NCBI RefSeq assembly: GCF_029623955.1
Contig: NZ_JARSBP010000002.1
Location: 124,001 to 188,000 of the forward strand
From: Mycobacterium sp. 236(2023)
GTDB taxonomy: Bacteria; Actinomycetota; Actinomycetes; Mycobacteriales; Mycobacteriaceae
Direction of reading: 5' to 3'
DNA: 64,000 bases
The translations under genes and the position numbers were made by a program. The notes beneath the pieces were generated by a model. That model saw only the letters and a list, made by a program, of their open reading frames with translations. It was not told the origin of the DNA and searched no databases. Shown piece after piece: positions 46,618 through 56,396 of the stretch; position 1 is the stretch's first letter, and every line of letters starts with the position of its first letter.

Positions 46618-46680
46618 CGCCGAAACGGAAAGTACGCAGGGAAACTGCGAGTAGGCCCCTGCGTACTTTCCGTTTCGGCG
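46618..46680. terminator. Perfect 24-base-pair hairpin between convergent genes
   Basis: The 24 bases at 46618-46641 are the exact reverse complement of 46657-46680, with a 15-base loop. The arm starts CGCCGAAACGGAAAGTACGC. It fills the gap between two converging genes, as a bidirectional terminator would, yet is much longer and more perfect than needed. Confidence 0.75.
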
Positions 46681-46685
46681 AGCGC

Positions 46686-47651
46686 TCAGCCCCGGACGAG
46701 GTTACGCAGCGGTTCGCCGCGTAGGAGCCTTCCGATGTTGGCGGCGACGTCTTCGGCCCGGCCCGCGAACGTGTCTCGGGTGACGCCGGACGAATGCGGT
46801 GTCATCACGATGTTGGGCAGGGTTTCGAACGGCAAATCGCTTGGCGTGCAACCGACTCCATCGACCGGGTAGCGATACCAGACATCGATCGCGGCGCCCT
46901 TGATGACCTTGCCCGACAGCGCGTCGAAGAGTGCCTGTTCCTGCACGAGGGGGCCGCGGCCGACGTTGATCAGCACGCCGTCGGAACCGAGTGCCTGCAG
47001 TTGCGCCGCCCCGATCATGCCTTCGGTGTGGCTGTTCAGCGGCGCCGACACCACGACCACATCGGAATCCCGCATCAGGCGGCCGAGCTGGCCGGTATCA
47101 CCGACCCAGCTGAGTCCCGTATCGTCTGAGACACGCCCCGAGCCCGTCACAGCTGAGGCGCTACATCCGAACGCCTGCAACAACTTCCACGTGCGCTGGC
47201 CGATATGGCCGAACCCGACGAAGCCGACGTGCGCGTCGCCGAGTGTCGGCATTTGCGGTATCGACCGGTCGTAGACCGACGTCGCCCACACCCCCTCACG
47301 TAGCCGGGCGTCCTGCGTGAGGAATCCGCGCTGCAGCATCACCGCGGCACCGACGATGTACTCGGCGATCGACTGCTCGTGGTGGAAGGTGTTGGCCACC
47401 AACACGTCCTGCGCCAGAGCACCGAAGTCGATCCTGTCGGTGCCGGCTGCGGCGGGGTGGACGAGCCGCAGGTTGTCGGCGGCGCGCGCCATCTCCGCGG
47501 TGAACCGGCTGCCGACGAACACCTCGGCATCGCGCAGTTCCTCGTCCGGCGCAACACCGGAGAACCACCGGACGTCGGATCCGGAGGGGACCATGGCGTC
47601 GAACCGTTCCCGGTGGGGTGCCAGATTCGGGTCTACGACAACGATTCTCAC
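46686..47651 (-). CDS. D-isomer-specific 2-hydroxyacid dehydrogenase
   Basis: A 321-residue NAD(P)-dependent dehydrogenase. Rossmann motif GFGHIGQ near residue 145, catalytic arginine in INVGRGPLV and histidine in MTPHSSG. The glutamate usually found in the DVF-EEP segment is not visible; the region reads AIDVWYRYPVDG. GTG 47651 is preferred because GGAG stands before it; an upstream in-frame start would overlap gudD. It follows gudD by one base and probably reduces or oxidises a sugar-acid intermediate. Confidence 0.83.
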   Translation of the reverse strand: MRIVVVDPNLAPHRERFDAMVPSGSDVRWFSGVAPDEELRDAEVFVGSRFTAEMARAADNLRLVHPAAAGTDRIDFGALAQDVLVANTFHHEQSIAEYIVGAAVMLQRGFLTQDARLREGVWATSVYDRSIPQMPTLGDAHVGFVGFGHIGQRTWKLLQAFGCSASAVTGSGRVSDDTGLSWVGDTGQLGRLMRDSDVVVVSAPLNSHTEGMIGAAQLQALGSDGVLINVGRGPLVQEQALFDALSGKVIKGAAIDVWYRYPVDGVGCTPSDLPFETLPNIVMTPHSSGVTRDTFAGRAEDVAANIGRLLRGEPLRNLVRG

Positions 47652-47652
47652 G

Positions 47653-48999
47653 TCAGCTCCGATGCAGTGCGGGACGCTTGCTGTCAAATGTCCAGCCCGG
47701 GATCAGGTACTGCATCGCGACCGCGTCGTCACGGCTGCCGAGGCCTTCGCGTTTGTACAGTTCATGCGCGGCGGCGACGGCTGGCTCGTCGAGAGTGACG
47801 CCGAGGCCGGGCGCGTCGGGAACGGTCAGGTAGCCGTCGACGATCTGGTAGGGATTCTCGGTGATGGCCTGGCCGTCCTGCCAGATCCAGTGCGTGTCGA
47901 TGGCGGTGATGTCGCCCGGCGCGGCGGCGGCCACGTGGGTGAACATCGCCAGCGACACGTCGAAGTGGTTGTTGGAGTGCGATCCCCACGTCAGCCCCCA
48001 CACGTCGCAGAGTTGCGCGACGCGCACCGATCCGGCCATCGTCCAGAAGTGCGGGTCGGCGAGCGGGATGTCGACGGCGTTGGTGCGGATCGCGTGCCCC
48101 ATCTCGCGCCAGTCGGTGGCGATCATGTTGGTTGCGGTCGGCAGGCCGGTGGCCCGTTTGAACTCGGCCATCACTTCGCGTCCGGAGAACCCTCCCTCGG
48201 GTCCGACGGGGTCCTCGGCGTAGGCCAGGACGTCGCGCAGCTCGCGGCACGTCGTGATCGCATCGTCGAGGAGCCATCCACCGTTGGGGTCCAATGTGAT
48301 TCGAGCGTCGGGAAAGCGGTCGGCCAGCGCAATGACAGCCTTGGCCTCGTCGGGCGCCGGCAGCACCCCGCCTTTGAGTTTGAAGTCGACGAATCCGTAG
48401 CGGGCGCGGGCGGCTTCGGCGAGCCGCACCACCGCGTCGGGTGTCAGCGCCTCTTCGTGACGCACAGTGAACCAGTCGTCTGCTGGATCGTTGGAGGCGG
48501 CCTCGTCGGCCGGCGACCGGTAGGCGAGGTCGGTTTTGGTGCGGTCGCCGACGAAGAACAGGTAGCCCAGCGCCTGCACCCGGCTGCGCTGCTGGCCGTC
48601 GCCGAGCAGGGCCGCAACGGGCACCTCGAGATGCTGGCCGAGCAGGTCGAGCAGCGCGGATTCGATTGCGGTGACGGCATGTACGGCGATGCGCAGGTCG
48701 AAGGTCTGGGCACCCCGGCCGCCGGCGTCGCGGTCGGCGAAGGCGCGGCGGACGTCGTTGAGGACGGCGTGGTAGTCGCCGATGCTGCGGCCGGTGATGA
48801 TGGCGCGGGCGTCTTCGAGCGTCTTGCGGATCGGTTCCCCGCCCGGCACTTCGCCGACACCGGTGTTGCCCGCGGAGTCCTGCACGATCACCAGGTTGCG
48901 GGTGAAGAACGGGCCGTGGGCACCGGACAGGTTCAGCAGCATGCTGTCGTGGCCGGCGACGGGGACGACGGTCACATCGGTGACTGTAGGTGTCTTCAC
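47653..48999 (-). CDS. gudD: Glucarate dehydratase GudD
   Basis: A 448-residue enolase-superfamily dehydratase converting D-glucarate to 5-keto-4-deoxy-D-glucarate. Compared with E. coli GudD (446 residues) the catalytic and metal residues fall at a constant +2 offset: K207, K209, D237, E268, N291, H341 and D368. GTG 48999 is preferred because GGAG lies eight bases before it; ATG 49020 overlaps the IclR stop (ATGA) but lacks a ribosome site. An IclR gene, TauE/SafE gene and ABC importer precede it on the same strand. Confidence 0.92.
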   Translation of the reverse strand: MKTPTVTDVTVVPVAGHDSMLLNLSGAHGPFFTRNLVIVQDSAGNTGVGEVPGGEPIRKTLEDARAIITGRSIGDYHAVLNDVRRAFADRDAGGRGAQTFDLRIAVHAVTAIESALLDLLGQHLEVPVAALLGDGQQRSRVQALGYLFFVGDRTKTDLAYRSPADEAASNDPADDWFTVRHEEALTPDAVVRLAEAARARYGFVDFKLKGGVLPAPDEAKAVIALADRFPDARITLDPNGGWLLDDAITTCRELRDVLAYAEDPVGPEGGFSGREVMAEFKRATGLPTATNMIATDWREMGHAIRTNAVDIPLADPHFWTMAGSVRVAQLCDVWGLTWGSHSNNHFDVSLAMFTHVAAAAPGDITAIDTHWIWQDGQAITENPYQIVDGYLTVPDAPGLGVTLDEPAVAAAHELYKREGLGSRDDAVAMQYLIPGWTFDSKRPALHRS

Positions 49000-49016
49000 G
49001 TGAGTTTCTCCAGTAA

Positions 49017-49817
49017 TCATGAGGCGAACCATTTGTCGCCGTTGGCCAGGGGGCGTACGACGCGAGACACCTTGTCTCCCATGGTGCGCAGTGCGTCGAC
49101 GATGTCGTGTTCGCGTTGCGGGGTGAGACGCTCGACGGGAATCGAGGCGCTGATCGCGTCCTGTGCCGGCTTGCAGTAGCGCAGCGGCACCGCGAAACAG
49201 CGCAGGCCGACGGTGTTCTCCTCGTTGTCGCACGCATACCCGCGCACCCGCACGTCATCGAGCTCGTGATCGAGGGCGCCGCGATCGGCGATGGTGTGCG
49301 GGGTCAGGGTTTTCAGCGCTGAGGGGACGTGTTCGTCGCGCTGGGTGCCGAAGCGCTCGGCCAGCAGGGCCTTGCCCAACGACGTCGCGTAGGCGGGCAG
49401 GCGCCGCCCGACACGGTTCGACATCCGGGTGTACTGCTTGGATTCCCGGGTGGCGAGGTACACGATGTCGGTCCCGTCGAGCCGGCCCAAATGGAATGTC
49501 TCGTCGAGACCGGAGCGCAAGTCCTCCAGGAACGGTGTGATCAGCGGAAGGTAGGGGTCGCTGTCGAGATAGCTGGTGCCGACCAGCAGCGCGCGAATCC
49601 CGATGCCGTACAACGTGCCCGTCGGATCGCTGCGCACCCAGCCCTGGCTGACGAGTGTGCGGAGCAGGGCGTGGGCGCTGCTGCGCGGCATCTCCAGCGC
49701 GTCGCTGATCTCCCGCAGGCGGGCGGGTTCGTCGTGGCGGGCGGACAGATACTCCAGCAGTTCGACCGTGCGGACGGCGGATTTGACCTTGCGTACCGAG
49801 ATGTCGGGGTCAGTCAC
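49017..49817 (-). CDS. IclR-family transcriptional regulator
   Basis: A 266-residue regulator with an N-terminal winged helix (about 10-75; [22 protein letters not shown]) and the C-terminal IclR effector domain (about 90-260; [31 protein letters not shown]). It starts at GTG 49817. It lies between the transporter genes and gudD in one direction, so it probably senses the sugar acid or a product and controls this block. Confidence 0.88.
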   Translation of the reverse strand: MTDPDISVRKVKSAVRTVELLEYLSARHDEPARLREISDALEMPRSSAHALLRTLVSQGWVRSDPTGTLYGIGIRALLVGTSYLDSDPYLPLITPFLEDLRSGLDETFHLGRLDGTDIVYLATRESKQYTRMSNRVGRRLPAYATSLGKALLAERFGTQRDEHVPSALKTLTPHTIADRGALDHELDDVRVRGYACDNEENTVGLRCFAVPLRYCKPAQDAISASIPVERLTPQREHDIVDALRTMGDKVSRVVRPLANGDKWFAS

Positions 49818-49827
49818 CGTCCGCTCC

Positions 49828-50550
49828 TCAGATCGCCAGCAGCTCGCGGGCGATCAGCACGATCGCGCCCGCTGCCGAAACGGCGATCGCCAACCAGCGC
49901 AGCCGCTTCGGGTTCAGGTGTTTGTTCAACATATTGGACAGCAGATAGCCGACGACGGCTGCCGGGGCGAGCACCCCGAAACCCCACCACGTGTGCTGGT
50001 GGATGGCTCCGGTGAACCCCAGCACCACAAGGGACATCAGTGACCCGATCAGAAAGAAGCCTCCCATCGTGCCGCGCAGCTGCGCGCCGCTGCTGCGCTG
50101 CCACACCAGCGCCATCGGCGGTCCGCCGATCGCTGTTGCGGTGCCCAGCACCCCCGACGCCGCACCGGCGAGCACCACGTTGCGTCGCCGCGGTGCGGGA
50201 ATCCAGCCGATGCTCGTCAGCAGCACCCCGCCGAGAACGACGGCCGCCAGCATGATCGCCACCCCGCGCTCCGGCAGCGAGGCCAGCAACAGTGCTCCGG
50301 CCACCGTGCCGGGTACCCGGCCGACCAAGGCCCAGCCCGTGCCGCGCAAGTCGATCGACTCCCGCTCGCGCACCACGACGATCAACGTCACCAGCGTGGC
50401 GATCATGATGAGCGTGCCCGGAATCAACTCCGGATCGATCAGCGCGACGATCGGCGCCGCGAACATCCCGATGCCGAACCCGATCGACGACTGCAGCGCC
50501 GACGCGAACATGATCGCTACGGCGAGAACGCAATACGCGGTGACACTCAT
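49828..50550 (-). CDS. TauE/SafE-family membrane permease
   Basis: A 240-residue polytopic protein with about seven or eight hydrophobic helices. The N-terminal SSIGFGIGMFAAPIVALIDP and the internal GTATAIGGPPMALVWQ are family features. TauE/SafE proteins export sulphite, sulpholactate or other organic anions. The first four bases of the gene overlap the OppF/DppF stop, so it is co-transcribed with the ABC importer. A role as an anion exporter in this sugar-acid cluster is inference. Confidence 0.83.
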   Translation of the reverse strand: MSVTAYCVLAVAIMFASALQSSIGFGIGMFAAPIVALIDPELIPGTLIMIATLVTLIVVVRERESIDLRGTGWALVGRVPGTVAGALLLASLPERGVAIMLAAVVLGGVLLTSIGWIPAPRRRNVVLAGAASGVLGTATAIGGPPMALVWQRSSGAQLRGTMGGFFLIGSLMSLVVLGFTGAIHQHTWWGFGVLAPAAVVGYLLSNMLNKHLNPKRLRWLAIAVSAAGAIVLIARELLAI

Positions 50551-51563
50551 ACCGCCACGGTTTCACGCCCACTCCCCTCGAGAAGCATGGGGTGGTGGCA
50601 GAGCGCTGCGTGGTCGGCGGCCTGCGGATCCACCGCAGCGGTGGGTGTGGTCGTCGCGCAGATGTCGGTAGCCTTCCAGCAGCGCGTGCGGAAGCGGCAG
50701 CCCGACGGCGGGTTGATCGGTGAGGGCACCTCGCCCTTGAGCAGGATGCGCTGCTTGCGTTGCGCGCCGTCCAAGGTGGGCGCCGCCGACATCAGCGCCG
50801 CGGTGTAGGGGTGGTTGGAGCGTTCGAAAACGCTTTCGGTGGGCCCGTTCTCGATGATGCGGCCGAGGTACATGACGGCGACGCGGTCGGCGACGTGGCG
50901 CACCACCGACAGGTCGTGGGAGATGAAGATGTAGCTGATCTGCAGCTCTTCCTGCAGATCGTTGAGCAGGTTGAGCACCTGCGCCTGCACCGATAGGTCG
51001 AGAGCGGACACCGGCTCGTCGCAGATGATGACGTCCGGGTCCAGCGCGAGGGCGCGGGCAATGCCGATGCGTTGGCGCTGCCCGCCGGAGAACTCCTGCG
51101 GATACTTGTTGGCGGCCTTGGCGCCGAGGCCGACCATGTCGAGCAGCCCCCGCACCCGCATGTCGCGGTCGTGGCGGTTCTTGACGATGCCCTTGTGGCT
51201 GCGCCACGGCTCGGAGATGATCTCCGCCGCCGACATGCGCGCGTTCAGGGATGCGTACGGATCCTGGAACACCATCTGCACGCGACGCCGGAACTTGAGC
51301 AGGTCGGCGCCCTTGAGGCTGAACGGGTCGACGCCGTCGAAGCGCACCGAGCCTTCATCGGGGCGCTCCAACATCATCAATGTGCGCGCGAGCGTGGACT
51401 TTCCGCAACCGGACTCGCCGACCAGGCCCAGTGTCTCGCCTCGCTTGAGATCGAGCGTGATGCCGTCGAGCGCGCACAGCTTGTTCTTGCCGGCGTGCGG
51501 CACGCGGAAGCTCTTGCGGACGTCACGGACTTCGAGCAGGGTTTCAGGCATCTGATCAGACAT
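50547..51563 (-). CDS. Peptide-type ABC transporter ATP-binding protein (DppF/OppF)
   Basis: A 338-residue ATPase. Walker A is GESGCGKS at 49-56, signature SGGQRQRIG, Walker B VIICDEPVSALD. The C-terminal oligopeptide-transporter domain has cysteines (GCRFRTRCWKATDIC) typical of the 4Fe-4S/zinc region. ATG 51563 overlaps the DppD stop by eight bases. It powers the importer together with DppD. Confidence 0.9.
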   Translation of the reverse strand: MSDQMPETLLEVRDVRKSFRVPHAGKNKLCALDGITLDLKRGETLGLVGESGCGKSTLARTLMMLERPDEGSVRFDGVDPFSLKGADLLKFRRRVQMVFQDPYASLNARMSAAEIISEPWRSHKGIVKNRHDRDMRVRGLLDMVGLGAKAANKYPQEFSGGQRQRIGIARALALDPDVIICDEPVSALDLSVQAQVLNLLNDLQEELQISYIFISHDLSVVRHVADRVAVMYLGRIIENGPTESVFERSNHPYTAALMSAAPTLDGAQRKQRILLKGEVPSPINPPSGCRFRTRCWKATDICATTTPTAAVDPQAADHAALCHHPMLLEGSGRETVAV

Positions 51564-52578
51564 TGGAGACCTCTTCCGGGAAGTGGCACGCGGCTTTGCG
51601 ATCTGCGCCGACGTTGACGAGGGTCGGCCGGGTCGTGCGGCAGACGTCCGAGGCGAGCGGGCAGCGGGCCTGGTAGACACAGCCTTCGGGGATGGAATGC
51701 AGATCGGGTGGAGTGCCGCCGATCGACTTGAGTGCGTCGCCGCGGCGGGCGTTGACGGGCACCGAGTTCAGCAGGCCCTTGGTGTAGGGGTGTTTGGGAT
51801 TGCCGAAAACCTCGGCGACCGTTCCTGTTTCGACGATGTTGCCGGCGTACATGATCGCGACCCGGTCGGCTTCCTCGGCGACCAGCGCGAGGTCGTGGGT
51901 GATGAGGACGACGGCCATGTGGAACTCGGAGCGCAGATCGCGCAGCAGCGCCATGATCTGCGCCTGGACCGTGACGTCGAGCGCGGTGGTGGGTTCGTCG
52001 GCGATCAGCACGCTCGGGTTGAGCGCCACTGCCATCGCGATCAGCAGGCGCTGCCGCATGCCGCCGCTGAACTGGTGCGGGTAGGAGTTCAGTCGGGTCT
52101 CGGGCTGCGGGATGCCCACGCGCGCCATCAGCTCGATGGCCCTCTTCTTGGCATCCCTGGCGCTCATGCGCTGGTGGATCCGGAACGGTTCTGCCAGTTG
52201 CGTTCCCACGGTGTAGAGCGGGTTCAGCGCGGTGAGCGCATCCTGGAAGACGATGGCCAGCTCGGTGCCTGCCAGTTCGCGGCGCTTCTTGTTGTCGACG
52301 CTGAAGAGGTCGACGTCCGCGAGCTTGGCGGTGCCTCCGACCACGTCGGCCACCGGGTCGAGGAGCCCCACCAGAGCCGTGGCGGTCATCGACTTGCCGC
52401 AGCCGGATTCGCCGAGCAGCGCCAGGGTTTCGCCGCGGCGGGCCTGGAACGAGACGCCGTTAACGGCTCGCAGTGTTCCGGTGATGGTGCGGACCTCGAC
52501 GGTGAGCCCGTCGACGTCGAGCACCGGCGTGGCGTCCACCGCATCGGTGTGAACGTCGTGATCGGCGAGTGCAGTCAT
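51556..52578 (-). CDS. Peptide-type ABC transporter ATP-binding protein (DppD/OppD)
   Basis: A 340-residue ATPase. Walker A GESGCGKS at 56-63, signature SGGMRQRLL, Walker [13 protein letters not shown], and the C-terminal [15 protein letters not shown] extension. It starts at ATG 52578 in an ATGA overlap with the DppC stop. Pairs with the next ATPase as a heterodimer. Confidence 0.9.
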   Translation of the reverse strand: MTALADHDVHTDAVDATPVLDVDGLTVEVRTITGTLRAVNGVSFQARRGETLALLGESGCGKSMTATALVGLLDPVADVVGGTAKLADVDLFSVDNKKRRELAGTELAIVFQDALTALNPLYTVGTQLAEPFRIHQRMSARDAKKRAIELMARVGIPQPETRLNSYPHQFSGGMRQRLLIAMAVALNPSVLIADEPTTALDVTVQAQIMALLRDLRSEFHMAVVLITHDLALVAEEADRVAIMYAGNIVETGTVAEVFGNPKHPYTKGLLNSVPVNARRGDALKSIGGTPPDLHSIPEGCVYQARCPLASDVCRTTRPTLVNVGADRKAACHFPEEVSNV

Positions 52579-53561
52579 CAGAGCGCCTTTCCGGTCTTTG
52601 TGAACTTCGAGAGCTTCTTCTGCGGCACGGTCAGGCGCCACCGCTGCGCGGGATCGGTGGCGATGCGCGCCCACGCGGCGAGGATGGTGGCCGACACCGT
52701 GGTGATGACGATGGCGAGGCCGGGGAAGAAGGACAGCCACCATGCGGTGTGCAGGTACGTGCGGCCCTGCGAGACCATCAGGCCCCAGCTGACGTCGGGC
52801 GGCTGAATACCGATGCCCAGGAAGCTCAGTGAACTCTCGGCGAGCATGACGTAGCAGAAGTCCAGCGTCGCGACGGTGAGCAGTGTCGGCAGCACGATCG
52901 GCAGGACGTGGCGCCAGATGATCGAGTTGGCGCTGGCGCCGAACGTGCGGGCTGCGTCGACGAACACCCGGCTCTGCAGTTCGGCCGACTCGGCGCGGGC
53001 GGTGCGCAGGTAGACGGGGATGCGGGTGATCGCCAGCACGAGAACGATATTGGCCGCGCTGGGGGAGAAGACGTAGAGGACGACGACGGCGAGCAGCAGC
53101 GACGGGAAGCTCATGATGACGTCGGCGATGCGCATCGCCAGCGTTTCCCGCCAGCCGCGGTAGTAGCCGGCCCACATGCCGATGGCCGAGCCGACGACCG
53201 CCGAGATGACGACCGCGGGGATCGCGACCGACAGCGTGGTCTGGCAGGCGACGATCAATCGGGCCAGCATGCTGCGGCCCAGCGGGTCGGTGCCCAGGAA
53301 ATTGGCCCAGCCGTGCGCCAGCGTGAACGGCGCCTGGTTGGAGTTGTCGAGGTCGATCTTGGTGGCGAGGTCACCGACGAGCATGGGCCCGAAAGCCGCT
53401 GTGAGGAAAACGAATCCGAGGACGCACGCTGCCGCGGCGGCCACTCGGTCGTTGACCAGCAGCCGGAACCACTTGGAGCCGCCGGACTTCCGGGACGCGG
53501 TGTCGTCCTCGCCGACGATGGCGGTAGTCGGCTTGACTGGTACGAGGTCGATCTGAGTCAT
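52578..53561 (-). CDS. Peptide-type ABC transporter permease (DppC/OppC)
   Basis: A 327-residue permease. The N-terminal cytoplasmic segment, then six helices, and the EAA loop IIWRHVLPIVLPTLL with preceding AARTFGAS is characteristic. LGTDPLGRSMLARLI is the family motif near residue 95. ATG 53561 is preferred; a longer frame to 53597 would overlap DppB. Confidence 0.9.
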   Translation of the reverse strand: MTQIDLVPVKPTTAIVGEDDTASRKSGGSKWFRLLVNDRVAAAAACVLGFVFLTAAFGPMLVGDLATKIDLDNSNQAPFTLAHGWANFLGTDPLGRSMLARLIVACQTTLSVAIPAVVISAVVGSAIGMWAGYYRGWRETLAMRIADVIMSFPSLLLAVVVLYVFSPSAANIVLVLAITRIPVYLRTARAESAELQSRVFVDAARTFGASANSIIWRHVLPIVLPTLLTVATLDFCYVMLAESSLSFLGIGIQPPDVSWGLMVSQGRTYLHTAWWLSFFPGLAIVITTVSATILAAWARIATDPAQRWRLTVPQKKLSKFTKTGKAL

Positions 53562-53571
53562 TGGTCTGCCC

Positions 53572-54501
53572 CTAAACTTTCGCGGTTTCGCGGACACGCG
53601 CGTCGAGCAGCGCGTAGCAGGCGTCGATGATGATGTTGAGCAGGAAGATGCTGACCGCGGTGAGCAGTACCGCGGCCTGCAGCACCGCGAAGTCGCGTTG
53701 CAGGATCGCGTCGATCATCAGCTTGCCGATGCCGGGCCAGCCGAAGATGGCCTCGACCACGACCGCGCCGTTGATGAGGCCGACCGCGAGGTCACCGGCG
53801 ACGGTCAGTGCGGGGGCGGCGGCGTTGCGCAGTGCGTGGTGGCTGACGACGCGGAAGTCGCTGGCGCCTTTGCTTCGAGCCAGCCGCACGTACGGTGCCG
53901 ACAGTGCCGAAACCATTGCGCCGCGCACGACCTGGGTGAGTACGCCGAGCGGACGGATCATCAGGGTGGCGATCGGCAGGATCCACGACAGCATGCCTGC
54001 GTCGGTGCCGGACGTGGGCAGCCAGCCCAGCAGCACCGCGAACAACCAGACGCCGGTGATGGCGAACCAGAAGTCCGGGATCGATGCCGCGGTCATGGAC
54101 AGCAGCGACGAGAACCGGTCGGCGAGAGAGTTGGGGCGGTAGGCGGCCCAGCAGCCGATGATGACGGCGAAGACGATGGCCAGCAGCATCGTGGTGATCG
54201 CGAGCTGCAGGGTGGCGGGGAAGGCGCGCAGCGCCATCTCGGATGCGGATTCGCCGGTGCGCAGCGAGGTTCCGAAGTCGAGGTGGATGATGCCCTTGAA
54301 GTAGTCGATCAGCTGGGTGATCAACGGGTCGTTGAAACCGTTGGCCGTGGCGAAGTCGGCGCGCTGCTCCGGCGTCGCCGATTCGGGCAGATAGAGGTTG
54401 GTCGGATCACCGGTCAGTCTGGCGAGCAGGAACACACCGAGAAGCACGATGATCAATGGCAGTGCGCTGGAATACATCCGGCGCCGGACGAAGGAGAACA
54501 T
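53572..54501 (-). CDS. Peptide-type ABC transporter permease (DppB/OppB)
   Basis: A 309-residue six-helix permease with the family start RRRMYSSALPLIIVLLGVFLL, the EAA loop YVRLARSKGASDFRVVSHHALRNA split around residue 200, and a final NIIIDACYALLDARVR. Forms the channel with DppC. It lies 26 bases downstream of the substrate-binding protein gene. Confidence 0.9.
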   Translation of the reverse strand: MFSFVRRRMYSSALPLIIVLLGVFLLARLTGDPTNLYLPESATPEQRADFATANGFNDPLITQLIDYFKGIIHLDFGTSLRTGESASEMALRAFPATLQLAITTMLLAIVFAVIIGCWAAYRPNSLADRFSSLLSMTAASIPDFWFAITGVWLFAVLLGWLPTSGTDAGMLSWILPIATLMIRPLGVLTQVVRGAMVSALSAPYVRLARSKGASDFRVVSHHALRNAAAPALTVAGDLAVGLINGAVVVEAIFGWPGIGKLMIDAILQRDFAVLQAAVLLTAVSIFLLNIIIDACYALLDARVRETAKV

Positions 54502-54527
54502 GGGCTGGCCCTTCTGTAACGTCGGAG

Positions 54528-56090
54528 TCAGGACTGGTCGGTGCGGTCGGCCGAGGCCGGTGTCATGGTGGCCAGCAGCATCTCGTCACCGGTGGCCGGA
54601 TTGGGGGTGTAGTCCACCCGGGCTGACTTGCCGAGAATGCCGCGCATGTGCGCGATGTAGGCGAACTGCATGATCTTCTGCGGCTCATCGGCGAAGATCT
54701 GCGCGTAGGCCTGCTGGCGTGCCTCACCGGTGAGTTCGCCGGCGGCGTCGATCTGCTCGTCGAAAGCCGGTGTTCCGAAAGCGCTCTGGGCCCCGTCGGT
54801 CTTCATGTACTGATCGACGGTGAAGGCGGCGTCACCGGCCTGGTTGCCGTGCTGGATCAACGCGAGGAACGGTCCGGCGTTCGCGGGGAACGGCTGCAGC
54901 TGATATTCGAGCTGCGCGGCCGTGTCCATCATCTCGATCTTGACGTTCAGACCTGCGTTGGCCAGCTCGCTCTGGATGACCTCGACGGTCTCGGTGACGC
55001 CGGGGAACTGGGCGTTGCGGCCGATCAAGCGGATCTGCCGATCCACCGGGACACCGTCGGCGCGCGCCTCGTCGACGAGCTGGCGGGCCTTGTCCGGATC
55101 ATGGGGCCACAGCTGGAGATCGGCGTTGTAGCCGACGACGCCTTCGGGGATCAGCTGTGCCGCAGGCTCGCCGAGTCCGCGGAAGAGTGCCTTGACGATG
55201 CCGGTGCGGTTGACCGAGTAGTTGATGGCCTGCCGGATGCGCATGTCGTTCAGCGGCGCCTCGGTGCCGGTGATGCGCAGGGCGGTGGTCTCGTTGTTCT
55301 GGAACGGCACGCCGAGGTCGCCGGCACCGTCTTCGGGCCCGAGGCCCGTCGCGATGTCGACCTCGTCATTGGTGAGCATCGCGGCGCGCACGCTTCCCTC
55401 GCTGCGCCACTGGTATTCGGCCTTCGCGAATGCCGGCGGAGTCCCCCAGTAGGTGGGGTTGCGGGCGAGGGTGAGCTTCTGGCCGTAGTCCCAACGCTCG
55501 ATCGCGTACGGACCGGTGCCGATGGGCTCGCGGACCTTCTCGGTCATGCTGGTGGTCACCGGCACCATCTCGACGAACGAGACACGCAGCGGCAGAATCG
55601 GATCGGGCGCCGGGGTGCCGACGACGACGGTGTGTTCGTCCGGAGTCTGGAGGGTCAGCACGTCGTCGCCGAAGACGTAACCGTCGACGTTGCACTGCAG
55701 ATCGGAGTTGACCGCCCGGTCGATCGAGAACGCCGCATCGGCCGATGTGAACGGTGCACCGTTGGAGAATGTGACGCCGTCGCGCAGCGTGAAGGTCCAC
55801 TCGGTGGGCGCGGTCTGCTCCCAGCCGGTGGCCAGCAGCGGCAACAGCTCACCGGTGTTGGAGTCGCGCTCTGCGAGCGGCTCGGTGATGTTGGAGCGGG
55901 TGACGATGCCGGTGGATGTCAGCGAACCCTCACACGGCTCCAGCGTGGGGGGCTCCTGCGGGAGGACGATGCGCAGCGTGTTCGGGTCGTAGCCGCCGCT
56001 GCCGGTGTTGGCGACGGTGCAGCCGCTGGCGGTGACGGCGACGGCCGCCAGAGCCAGCGCCGACAGGCGCCGAGTGATGTTCGGGTGCAT
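54528..56090 (-). CDS. Peptide-type ABC transporter substrate-binding lipoprotein
   Basis: A 520-residue SBP family 5 (DppA/OppA-like) lipoprotein, lipobox TASGC with C24. Family blocks are LPQEPPTLEPCEG, REPIGTGPYAIERWDYGQKLTLARNPTYWG and INYSVNRTGIVKALFRGLG. GGGAGG before ATG 56090. Members bind di- or oligopeptides, nickel-opines, or oligosaccharides; the surrounding gudD/IclR genes point to an acidic sugar or conjugate rather than peptides, by inference. Confidence 0.9.
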   Translation of the reverse strand: MHPNITRRLSALALAAVAVTASGCTVANTGSGGYDPNTLRIVLPQEPPTLEPCEGSLTSTGIVTRSNITEPLAERDSNTGELLPLLATGWEQTAPTEWTFTLRDGVTFSNGAPFTSADAAFSIDRAVNSDLQCNVDGYVFGDDVLTLQTPDEHTVVVGTPAPDPILPLRVSFVEMVPVTTSMTEKVREPIGTGPYAIERWDYGQKLTLARNPTYWGTPPAFAKAEYQWRSEGSVRAAMLTNDEVDIATGLGPEDGAGDLGVPFQNNETTALRITGTEAPLNDMRIRQAINYSVNRTGIVKALFRGLGEPAAQLIPEGVVGYNADLQLWPHDPDKARQLVDEARADGVPVDRQIRLIGRNAQFPGVTETVEVIQSELANAGLNVKIEMMDTAAQLEYQLQPFPANAGPFLALIQHGNQAGDAAFTVDQYMKTDGAQSAFGTPAFDEQIDAAGELTGEARQQAYAQIFADEPQKIMQFAYIAHMRGILGKSARVDYTPNPATGDEMLLATMTPASADRTDQS

Positions 56091-56396
56091 GGATCCTCCC
56101 GGGCTGGGGGTCGTGACGTCCACGTATGTAGATGCAATCTGTGATGGCAACCACACGGTAAGAGCCTCTCCAAAACACCGTCAACCCCGGCCAAAGGGCG
56201 GTTTCGGCGGTTTTGGACGCGTGTTCAAGAGCTGGTCTGCGTCGAGGAAATGCGTCCTAATCAGGCGGTTTAAGCGTGGAGGGGCATCAGTGATGCGCAG
56301 GTGGTCCGGGCAAGAGGCCAGTAATGCGGGTTCGGCATAAGTCCATGCTATTTCGGACGTGGACGGGTATCCGCAGCTCGTCGTAGCTTGGTCAGC
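56091..56396. other. Divergent intergenic region between the ABC importer and a 2-hydroxyacid dehydrogenase
   Basis: No gene is supported in these 306 bases. GTCCATG at 56341-56347 and CGTGGAC at 56358-56364 form an imperfect dyad before the plus-strand gene. The half-site GTCCACG recurs at 56118-56124 on the importer side, so one regulator might bind both promoters. The rest is unremarkable. Confidence 0.3.

Noticed and set aside
47317..49179. Plus-strand frame of 620 codons opposite gudD and the hydroxyacid dehydrogenase
   Set aside because: GudD on the other strand has all catalytic residues; this frame shows no domain.
54648..56144. Plus-strand frame of about 500 codons opposite the ABC substrate-binding lipoprotein
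   Set aside because: Antisense shadow of a clear SBP family 5 gene.
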